A program made the position numbers and the translations under genes. The notes under the pieces were generated by a model. The model was given only the letters and a program-made list of their open reading frames with translations. It searched no databases and was not told where the DNA came from. Positions 26,699-37,168 of a stretch of 64,000 bases of DNA are shown one piece after another. The stretch comes from an uncultured Hymenobacter sp. (GTDB lineage: Bacteria; Bacteroidota; Bacteroidia; Cytophagales; Hymenobacteraceae): the NCBI GenBank assembly GCA_913776615.1, contig CAJYPK010000033.1, positions 1 through 64,000 on the forward strand, read 5' to 3'. The first letter of the stretch is position 1; every line of letters begins with the position of its first letter.

Positions 26699-27118
26699 TT
26701 AATCTATAGCTGGTTGGCCATCGCTTACAAGGGTATGTATACTAACCCCGTCAGGGGGCAAGACGAGCGATTTTCTTGGTCCCATATAATTCATGTATAC
26801 AAATGCAGATATAATATATTTTATGATGATAATAGTGTCTTTTTTAAATCTGCCAAATTTTACCTCTAGACGATGTTTGCCTTCGCATAAAAGAAGCGAT
26901 TTGTAAAAGTTTGATTCGTAGTGCGAACGTACAAATATTTTGTTTGCATACAAGGAATCGTCTAAGTATAATTTCACATGCGCTAATGTATCATGAAAAC
27001 TTAAATTAATTACATAAAAATTTGCTTTCACATTTTTGCCAGTGCAGTCAATAACTTTATCTTGCTTTTTTGAACAAGATAAAATTGTTATAGATGTTAA
27101 AATGATATAATTTCTCAT
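26699..27118 (-). CDS. small AT-rich lipoprotein, paralogue of the preceding gene; possible immunity protein
   Basis: Unrecognised 139-residue lipoprotein. The ATG at 27118 starts MRNYIILTSITILSCSKKQ, a short lipoprotein signal with Cys at residue 15; a longer reading from 27220 would put unrelated residues first. The core LLLCEGKHRLEVKFGRFKKDTIIII matches LRLCDGPHRIHVEFGRYSKDTILTI in the neighbouring lipoprotein at 27222-27656, so the two arose by duplication. Strongly AT-rich compared with the flanking genes. It is last in the operon, 103 nt after its paralogue. A role as immunity protein against the metzincin protein is inferred from position and size only; an accessory surface lipoprotein is the alternative. 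Confidence 0.65.
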   Translation of the reverse strand: MRNYIILTSITILSCSKKQDKVIDCTGKNVKANFYVINLSFHDTLAHVKLYLDDSLYANKIFVRSHYESNFYKSLLLCEGKHRLEVKFGRFKKDTIIIIKYIISAFVYMNYMGPRKSLVLPPDGVSIHTLVSDGQPAID

Positions 27119-27221
27119 GCTAATTTCCACTAGGAAGTATTCTAGGTACAACTTCCCCCTCATTAGCCCTTTTATAAAGTTCAGTAAGTAGATTTTGCCG
27201 AATAACTTGATTCGCATCAAG

Positions 27222-27656
27222 TTAATCTGCGCCGTGGCTCTGATTATCTCTTGCTAAAGTTACAATTCCTAGCCCATTGTCGGCTTTGTATTTTTCTTCA
27301 TAAACCATTGAGGATAAAATAGATATATTGTTTTTTATTGTTAAGATAGTATCCTTCGAGTACCGTCCGAACTCTACATGAATTCTGTGTGGTCCATCGC
27401 ACAAGCGCATCTCTTTCTCAAACTTTTCCGAACTTGTCTGATTTCGGGGAGTAAGTTTATTAATAATAGTAGAATCATCTATTATTATTAATACCCTTGT
27501 CAAAGTGTCAACACGACTCCAATTCGTAGCATAGATGAAAACATTATGCTTAGTGTTTGAGCAATAGTTCTTTTTGCTCTTAGAATCTTCCATACAGCTA
27601 GTTGTCATAAATAGCTGTACAGCAATAATAGGCGTGAGTATTTTATTAGAAGCCAT
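27222..27656 (-). CDS. small AT-rich lipoprotein; possible immunity protein
   Basis: Unrecognised 144-residue lipoprotein with the signal MASNKILTPIIAVQLFMTTSC and Cys21 as the likely lipid site. It starts 2 nt after the stop of the RHS-core/metzincin gene, so tight cotranslation is likely. Paralogous to the gene at 26699-27118 across the central segment (CDGPHRIHVEFGRYSKDTI). Its low GC content matches the C-terminal part of the metzincin gene and not the housekeeping genes. Size, location and composition fit an immunity lipoprotein, but there is no sequence match to a known immunity family that I can name. Confidence 0.7.
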   Translation of the reverse strand: MASNKILTPIIAVQLFMTTSCMEDSKSKKNYCSNTKHNVFIYATNWSRVDTLTRVLIIIDDSTIINKLTPRNQTSSEKFEKEMRLCDGPHRIHVEFGRYSKDTILTIKNNISILSSMVYEEKYKADNGLGIVTLARDNQSHGAD

Positions 27657-27658
27657 TA

Positions 27659-28684
27659 TTATAATGCTCTTGGTACCTTGTCACCAGTTTGGGCTGTACG
27701 ATAGGGTTTTGCCTGAGTAGTGGTGCTGGTACTTATTGGGTCAATGGCAGTGGAAGAATTACTTCCTCGATTACGAGTTGCTTGCAAAGATTGGAATAGC
27801 TGATGCCCTGTAAAATGATTTTTATTTTTGTCGTAACTCATGTAATTTCCAGGTTTACGGTCATTAGTATCAGCGCCTGATTTGGGATCAAATGTATGAA
27901 GCAGGCCCATCTGATGCCCCGTTTCGTGTACCATGCCCTCAGCATCTTGCGTGGGCTCTACATATCCTATTCTACCACCGATTTCAGCAACTCCACCTTT
28001 ATCACCGCCTTTAGCATCTTTGCCTGTTACCTCGTCTACCATAACTAATAAATTATCTGTTGACCTCACATCCTTCATGCTTGATGCAGCTTGAATATCC
28101 ATTTTTCCTGCTTTGAAAACATAATGAACTTTAGTAGCCCCAGGGGAATCGTATTCGTTATTGAATGCGCTAGATAGAGAAGTTTTATAATCAGCAACTT
28201 TTGAATTAAAATCACTTTGACTTAATTGTGAGTTATTAAGAATTTTAATAGATACATCAGCAGTTACCGTAACAGTGGTTATGCCAGTTCTTTTATCGAA
28301 AGACGAAGCACTATGATAGATGATATCACGTCCGTCTGGGTCACTATGATTAATTGGGTTATTTTCCACGAAGGCGTAAGGCGTGATATTGGTATAGTTT
28401 TCCGCGTGGGGGTCTACTACCCACCAGCGGCTGGTGACTTCTGACTTCGCCCGACCTATTAATGAATCAGGGGGCAATAAATACGCGATGCGGTGCAGGC
28501 GACGATTATAGATGACCGAGCCGATACGGCGCAGGCTGTCATTGGGAAAGAATTCGGGATAGCGGCCGTTGCTCAGGCTGAGTACTTCAACTTTTACTCC
28601 AAAGCGGGCAAAGGGCTGTTGCGCACGAGCACCTGACCACAGGCCCAGCGTAAGCAGGAAGAAAAGCGCGTAACGGAAAGACAT
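27659..28684 (-). CDS. secreted RHS-core protein with C-terminal metzincin-type protease domain (putative toxin)
   Basis: 341-residue protein from the ATG at 28684, with signal peptide MSFRYALFFLLTLGLWSGAR. Residues 30-120 are a short conserved head ending in the RHS repeat-associated core signature: VVDPHAENYTNITPYAFVEN then NPINHSDPDGRD. Residues 121-341 form a different domain with HETGHQMGLLH at 253-263, the full zinc-binding HExxHxxGxxH of metzincins, and a Met-turn-like NYMSY at 280-284. The GC content falls sharply right after the DPDGRD motif. A conserved RHS-type head joined to a variable AT-rich enzyme tip is the architecture of polymorphic toxins, but the long RHS barrel is missing. 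It lies 13 nt after a transglutaminase-like gene and 2 nt before a small lipoprotein gene. Confidence 0.8.
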   Translation of the reverse strand: MSFRYALFFLLTLGLWSGARAQQPFARFGVKVEVLSLSNGRYPEFFPNDSLRRIGSVIYNRRLHRIAYLLPPDSLIGRAKSEVTSRWWVVDPHAENYTNITPYAFVENNPINHSDPDGRDIIYHSASSFDKRTGITTVTVTADVSIKILNNSQLSQSDFNSKVADYKTSLSSAFNNEYDSPGATKVHYVFKAGKMDIQAASSMKDVRSTDNLLVMVDEVTGKDAKGGDKGGVAEIGGRIGYVEPTQDAEGMVHETGHQMGLLHTFDPKSGADTNDRKPGNYMSYDKNKNHFTGHQLFQSLQATRNRGSNSSTAIDPISTSTTTQAKPYRTAQTGDKVPRAL

Positions 28685-28697
28685 AAGTACGGACGAG

Positions 28698-29879
28698 TTA
28701 GTGACGAGTTTGATATTTATCCTTCTCTTTTCGAACGAGTTGCAGCCAGTCGGCATACATCTGCGCCGGCATTTCCCGATACCCCGTCTCGACAATACGG
28801 GTGTATGCTGTCTCCATTTCTGCGTAGGTATGCTGCGAGGCGTCAGTGGTTTGCTGGCGCTCGAAGCGGTGGCGGAGCATCTCGGCGTGCAGCAGCAGCG
28901 CGTTGATGTAGTGGGGGAAATACTGCTGCGCTAAGGTCGTGCAGCGTAGGACAAATTCTTCGCTGGCGGCCAGCCCCACTTTTCGCTCGTAGCCCTTGGC
29001 TAAGTCCACGAGGCACAGTACGATGTTCTGCTTGGCGCTGAGCGTGTCCATGTAAATACCGCTAACGATGGTTTCCTTGCTGATGTAGCCAGAGGCCATC
29101 AGCCAGGCATCATTCGGAAAGGTGCGGCTGGTCAATTCGGTATTGTACCATCCATCTTTCTCATTGTACTGCTTGAGGTAGATGTGATTGGGGGCCAGAG
29201 CCAGCCAAGCGGGCGCATTCGTTTCGTCAGCTAGTATTTTGTATAGGAAAGGCAGAGAGTGGCAATTACCTGAATGCGTGACCAAGAGCTTGCTGACAAA
29301 CATCTTGCGCCAATCCTGCTCGCCGTTGAAGTCCTCGAAGTCGTAGCGGTAGGGGCTGAGTACCCGCCCGCTGGTGAAGCGGGTAGAATCCTTCAATATT
29401 TGAAACAGCACCGCGTTGCGCAGTACATTTTGCTTATCGGGCCGGTCGTAGAGCAAGTAGGAGCCGCTGGACTGCGCGACGGTTTGGCAAACCTCCACCA
29501 AATCGCGAATAGCGCCATTAAATTGCCGGTAGTCTAAGTCATCCTCAAAATAGGCGTTCTCTGTGAGGTAAACGGCGCGCTTGAAACTGAGCGGGTAGCG
29601 TCCGTCGAGCATCTTGGCTAGTTCTTGATACGTGCGCTCGTAGAGGTCGCGGGAGCGAGTGGCAGGGCTGGAGGCGGGCGAAGTAGGTAAGGCGGTTACA
29701 GCGGGCAAAGGGCGAAGCTGGGCTGGCAGGGTAGGCGTAGGGGCCGTAATGGTCGGGAAGCGGTACGCGCTGGTGCGCGGGGCCAGCGCGTCCATCGGTA
29801 GTGGTCGTCGCGCACAGGAAACTATGCCTCCCAGCATGGGTAGCAGCCATAAAAGAGAGGTTCGGATTGTCATTGTCAT
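28698..29879 (-). CDS. transglutaminase-like lipoprotein, second of a pair
   Basis: 393 residues, with lipoprotein signal LLWLLPMLGGIVSC (Cys22; a second ATG six bases in gives the same product). A Pro/Thr/Ala-rich linker (about 25-75) precedes a papain-like transglutaminase core: THSGNCHSLPFLYKIL with Cys206, LALAPNHIYL with His232, and GWYNTE, where Asn246 or Glu248 would complete the triad. It is clearly paralogous to the gene before it; the two overlap by ATGA (29876-29879), so translation is coupled. The C-terminal helical half is family-specific. Activity could be crosslinking, amidase or protease; the sequence does not decide. Confidence 0.78.
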   Translation of the reverse strand: MTMTIRTSLLWLLPMLGGIVSCARRPLPMDALAPRTSAYRFPTITAPTPTLPAQLRPLPAVTALPTSPASSPATRSRDLYERTYQELAKMLDGRYPLSFKRAVYLTENAYFEDDLDYRQFNGAIRDLVEVCQTVAQSSGSYLLYDRPDKQNVLRNAVLFQILKDSTRFTSGRVLSPYRYDFEDFNGEQDWRKMFVSKLLVTHSGNCHSLPFLYKILADETNAPAWLALAPNHIYLKQYNEKDGWYNTELTSRTFPNDAWLMASGYISKETIVSGIYMDTLSAKQNIVLCLVDLAKGYERKVGLAASEEFVLRCTTLAQQYFPHYINALLLHAEMLRHRFERQQTTDASQHTYAEMETAYTRIVETGYREMPAQMYADWLQLVRKEKDKYQTRH

Positions 29880-31201
29880 TTACGCGCCGTTTGCTCGAAT
29901 TGGGTGGCTCGTTGAGCAGCTTGGCGGGCTTGCTCTTGATTGGTGGCGTTGAGCCAACGGGCGTACTGCTCCGGGGGCATTTCTTCATGACCGACTTCCC
30001 GCACGGCCTGCGCCCATTTCGTTACCTCTGCCCAAAGAGGTTGCAATGCGGGCGTACGGTGAGCCACGTCTTCGGAGGGCTTACCGGCCGCCGTCCACGC
30101 CTGGCTAAAGGCGGCCAGCGTGGCATTATGGACACTCATACGCCCTAGCACGCTTTGCGGGTAGTAGCGCAGCCCCAGCAGGCCGCACTTGCGTACAAAG
30201 TCATCCGACCCATAGCGATGTTCATACGCCAGCCCTAGGTCGAATAGCCGGCAAGCCAATACCTCTTTCGTAGTTAGCGTGTCGAGGTAGGAGCGGTTTT
30301 TCAGGGCAGCGGCTTTGATGTAGCCCGTACTCATGTAATAGGAATCCGTGACGAACCGGTGATTGGTCGTCTCGTAGCTGTATAACTCGCCTCGGTCGTC
30401 CAGCACCTGAATGTAGGAGTGGTTAGGGGCCAGACTAATGTATGTCTTAACTCCTAATTGGTCCGCCAGTAGCTTGTAGAGTAGGGGTAAAGAGTGACAC
30501 TGGCCTGAGTTGGTACGTAAAAGTTTAGTAACAAATAGTTTGCTGTAATCCTTCTGGCCCCGAAAATCAGTGAAGTCGTAGCGGTAGGACAGATGCTGGG
30601 CCACGACTTTCCCCGCGTAGCTCACCTGCACCGTGTCGGTCATGAGGCGGTGCAGGGCCATAAAGCGAGCGGCAGGGCTATCATTCGTACCTCCCAGGTT
30701 GCGGCATATAGTGACCAACTCGTCCAGGTCTGCTTTAAATGCGGCGTAATTTAGCTCGCCGGCCGCGTAGCTGTTTTCGACCACGAACACGGCCAGCGGC
30801 AGGTTCACCGTGCGCCGCCCGTCCAGCATTTCAGCTAGGGCTTGGTAGGCCGCCTCAAACTGCGGCTTGTTGTGGGCCTCGAATTGGGCACTAAATTCAG
30901 CTTGCTCGCGGCGCTCGTGCTCAATGCGAATATGGTCTTGGGAGGCTTCTTTGATGAGTGAATCCTGCTGGGCCTGCCGGTCGGCGTACTCTCGTAGGTC
31001 TGCTTCGACGGAAGCCGCGTTGCGGGCGCGGATGCGAGCCTCGTGCTCGTTAGTAAACTGCCCAGGAGTGGGCAAGCGTGGTCCCATCGGCTTAGGTACT
31101 CCCAGGTCTGTAGCGGGCAGTTGCCAGGTCTGCGCGGGCGAAGCCGCTGGCAGATTCAGCACCAAGAGCAGACAGAGAAATATGGTAAGCGGGCGAGGCA
31201 T
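29876..31201 (-). CDS. secreted transglutaminase-like protein, first of a pair
   Basis: 441 residues with signal peptide MPRPLTIFLCLLLVLNLPAA. Residues 50-115 are rich in Glu, Arg, Gln and Ala and probably helical or coiled. The core has TNSGQCHSLPLLYKLLADQL with Cys235, ISLAPNHSYIQVLDD with His261 and YSYETTNH with Glu277, in the order of a transglutaminase-like Cys-His-acid triad. FRGQKDYSKLFVTKLLRT aligns with FNGEQDWRKMFVSKLLVT of the downstream paralogue. First gene of the five-gene - strand operon, with a -7 element 21 nt upstream. It lacks a lipobox, so one of the pair is predicted to be soluble and the other lipid-anchored. Confidence 0.78.
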   Translation of the reverse strand: MPRPLTIFLCLLLVLNLPAASPAQTWQLPATDLGVPKPMGPRLPTPGQFTNEHEARIRARNAASVEADLREYADRQAQQDSLIKEASQDHIRIEHERREQAEFSAQFEAHNKPQFEAAYQALAEMLDGRRTVNLPLAVFVVENSYAAGELNYAAFKADLDELVTICRNLGGTNDSPAARFMALHRLMTDTVQVSYAGKVVAQHLSYRYDFTDFRGQKDYSKLFVTKLLRTNSGQCHSLPLLYKLLADQLGVKTYISLAPNHSYIQVLDDRGELYSYETTNHRFVTDSYYMSTGYIKAAALKNRSYLDTLTTKEVLACRLFDLGLAYEHRYGSDDFVRKCGLLGLRYYPQSVLGRMSVHNATLAAFSQAWTAAGKPSEDVAHRTPALQPLWAEVTKWAQAVREVGHEEMPPEQYARWLNATNQEQARQAAQRATQFEQTARK

Positions 31202-31221
31202 CTAGCAGGAGGTGAGCACGC

Positions 31222-31229
31222 CAAATATA
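31222..31229 (-). promoter_or_regulatory. -7 promoter element of the accessory operon
   Basis: Read on the - strand, TATATTTG matches TAnnTTTG exactly and lies 21 nt before the first ATG of the operon. No clear -33 TTTG is seen. The region upstream (31260-31320) is very AT-rich. Confidence 0.5.
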
Positions 31230-31321
31230 CGAATTTCTTCACGATAGGATGCTTCCGGAGAAGTGTTGATAGTTGCTGATTTTTGAATTAAATAATAATA
31301 TATTAATTTTTTAATAAAAAT

Positions 31322-31440
31322 ATCGAGCTTGTCATAGCGGGTAGCTACATGGCAAACTGCTTGAGGCGGCTAAAGAGCCGTTCTACGGGGTGGCGCTGGG
31401 CGTAGCGAGCCGCGTCGTAGGAGGTGGCGACGTTTACTCC
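31322..31440 (-). pseudogene. decayed IS5-type transposase C-terminal fragment
   Basis: On the - strand the fragment translates as YDAARYAQRHPVERLFSRLK followed by QF, then after a frameshift VATRYDKLD. This is the C-terminal motif region of IS5-family DDE transposases (RLKQFRRIATRYDKL type). No intact frame or terminal repeats are visible, so it is a remnant. Confidence 0.7.
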
Positions 31441-31459
31441 CTAAAAACTACATCAGACA

Positions 31460-33682
31460 TCACTTACCACGCTGCGCCAGCTTCAGCGCCGCGTCCAACG
31501 TGCTGTCGCGGCCCTCGCGCACGTCTTCAACCGTGGGCGTGACGAGCACGTCGGGTACGAAGCCGATGGCGTGGTGGCGGCTGCCGTCGGGGTTCAGCAC
31601 CCGCTCGCCGCTGTAGCCGATGCTGAGGCCGCCTTGCAGCGCCAGCTGGCTGCGGCCCCCATTAGCCCCCGAGGTGGGGCGGCCCACCAGCGTGCCCAGG
31701 TGCAGGCCGCGCACCATCGCCAGAAAGGTTTCGGGGTAGCTCTGGGTGACGGCGTCGGTGAGGAAATACATGCGACCGGGCAGGTGCTGGGGGCCGGGAG
31801 CGTAGTGGCCCACGTCGGGACCCAGGCGCAGGCCCTCCTGGTCGGGCCGCAGCATGTGCAGCTCGTAGATGAACGTGAGGTCGGCGGGCTTGGTCAGGAG
31901 CAGCGGCACGAGCGAGAACAGGTCACCGTCGGCCGGGTAGTTGCGGATGTCGAATACCACCGCCTTGGCCTGGCGGAGCGTTTGGTACTCGGCCGGGCTG
32001 AGCTTGCCTTGCAGCTTGGCCAAGTTGTAGTAGTACACGCCGGGGGCCAGCCAGCCGTTGGCCGGGGGGGGCGGCAGCCACATGCCGACGTTTTTGGCGC
32101 GTTGCAGCGTGACGGTGCGTAGGCTGTCGCCCCGGCGCAGGCGCAGGGTAGCCGGCAGGTCGTTGGGGCTGCTGGCCAGCGACCAGAAAGCCTGCTGCTC
32201 CTTGGCCTGGGGCGAGCCGGATACGAAGCGCGCCCGCTCGGCCAGCACCTGCTCCACGGGTACGCCGTCGATGGTTTCAACCACGTCGCCGCGCCGCACC
32301 TGCGGGGTTTCTTTGGGAAAGGGCACGTGCGCTACGACTACCTGGCCCGCCGCCCGGCCGAAGCGCAGGGGTACGCCGTAGTTACGCGGCTCCTCAAACG
32401 TGGTCGTAACCCAGGCGTGCCCGTCGTTGAGGGCGGCCAGCATCAGGCGCATGGCGCGGGTAAACCCGACGGTGGTAGACTCCACGTAGGCCCGGCGCAG
32501 GGTCTGGGCCAGGAGCGAGTCGGGGCCGACGCTGGCGCTGCCCCAGTAGGCGTAGCCGTGGCGCAGGGCGTTCCAGCTTTCGACCACGTTGGCCAGCCGC
32601 ACCTCGGGCAGCCCCAGGGTGCGCTCGCCCCGGTAGCGCAGCCACTCGGCCGGGTACTTGACCCGGTCGGCGGGCCGCACGTGCAACTGGTCGAGCCGCA
32701 GCGAGTCGCCCACCGGGTAGGTGTGGGCCGCGTCGGCAGCCAGGGCCAGCGGCACGAGGCAGCTGATGCCCGGCACCAGCTCGCGGCTCACGTAGTCGCC
32801 GAGCTGCGACTGCTCCTTGAAGAGCGGCTGGGCCAGCAGGTCGGGCGAGGAGAAAGCCAGCTCCACGGCCTGCGTTTCGGCCGGTTCGCCGGCCTCGCCC
32901 GGCGTGGTCGAGAGCAGAACTTTCTTGCCCTGCACGACGACCGACGCCACCACCGTCAGGCTGTCGTCGAAGCCGGGCGGCAGGCTGAGCGCCATGTTTA
33001 GCCGCCGGGCGGCCGAGTCGATCTTGCCTTTGAACAGGTAGTGGTTGCCGGCGGCCGCCAGCACCTGGCCGGAGTAGCGCTGGGCAGCGCGGCGGTTTTC
33101 AACGCCGCCCAGCGTTTGGCGCAGGGCGATGTCGAAGTGGGCCTGGGGGCTGTGCTTGCTGCGCCGCCAGCTCAGGTCCACTTCGTAGGGAAGGCCTGCA
33201 AAGCGGCTGACATCCAGACTTGTGATAACCGGGAAGTTGTCGCTAAGGGGCGCGGGCCGCCCCAGCCGTACGCCGCGGTAAGCCTTGCCCTGGCCGGTGT
33301 AAATGCCCTGGTGCTGCCACGATACCACCCGGCTGGCCTGCGCCGCCGCGGGAGGCCGTAGCGCGGCCGGGTCGAAGGCCACCGGCTGGCTCGTCGGAAA
33401 CACGCGGATGGTCGGCCCCAGCGGCTGAAACAAGTCGTTGAGCGTGCGGATAAGCTCGGCGTCGGATGGCACGGCCAGCATCTCCCGGCTGCCTTTGGTG
33501 GCCAGCATGGGCCAGCTTATCCGCTGCGCCTCGTCCGACGGGTGGAAGTAGCGCACGTACCCGAACAAGCGGGCGAAGGCCGTCATATTTCTTTCCTGTT
33601 GCCGGGTCAGGTGCGGCTGGGCGTGGGCCGCCGGCACCAGGGCCAGCAGGAGCAGGGGGAGGAGTAGGCGCAGGTTGGGCAC
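31460..33682 (-). CDS. secreted S41-family (C-terminal processing type) peptidase-like protein
   Basis: 740 residues with signal peptide MPNLRLLLPLLLLALVPAAHA. The N-terminal half (about 25-340) is a beta-rich family-specific region beginning with a helical segment (NMTAFARLFGYVRYFHPSDE). A PDZ-like stretch follows (VPFPKETPQVRRGDVVETID, about 440-480), then a tail-specific-protease core: AKAVVFDIRNYPADG, MYFLTDAVTQSYPETFLAMV with the serine of the SYPE segment at the usual nucleophile position, and GRPTSGANGG. The C-terminus keeps IGFVPDVLVTPTVEDVREGRD, typical of S41. Divergently transcribed from the GH2 gene. Protein substrate unknown. Confidence 0.85.
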   Translation of the reverse strand: MPNLRLLLPLLLLALVPAAHAQPHLTRQQERNMTAFARLFGYVRYFHPSDEAQRISWPMLATKGSREMLAVPSDAELIRTLNDLFQPLGPTIRVFPTSQPVAFDPAALRPPAAAQASRVVSWQHQGIYTGQGKAYRGVRLGRPAPLSDNFPVITSLDVSRFAGLPYEVDLSWRRSKHSPQAHFDIALRQTLGGVENRRAAQRYSGQVLAAAGNHYLFKGKIDSAARRLNMALSLPPGFDDSLTVVASVVVQGKKVLLSTTPGEAGEPAETQAVELAFSSPDLLAQPLFKEQSQLGDYVSRELVPGISCLVPLALAADAAHTYPVGDSLRLDQLHVRPADRVKYPAEWLRYRGERTLGLPEVRLANVVESWNALRHGYAYWGSASVGPDSLLAQTLRRAYVESTTVGFTRAMRLMLAALNDGHAWVTTTFEEPRNYGVPLRFGRAAGQVVVAHVPFPKETPQVRRGDVVETIDGVPVEQVLAERARFVSGSPQAKEQQAFWSLASSPNDLPATLRLRRGDSLRTVTLQRAKNVGMWLPPPPANGWLAPGVYYYNLAKLQGKLSPAEYQTLRQAKAVVFDIRNYPADGDLFSLVPLLLTKPADLTFIYELHMLRPDQEGLRLGPDVGHYAPGPQHLPGRMYFLTDAVTQSYPETFLAMVRGLHLGTLVGRPTSGANGGRSQLALQGGLSIGYSGERVLNPDGSRHHAIGFVPDVLVTPTVEDVREGRDSTLDAALKLAQRGK

Positions 33683-37165
<3,483 letters not shown>

Positions 37166-37168
37166 GTA

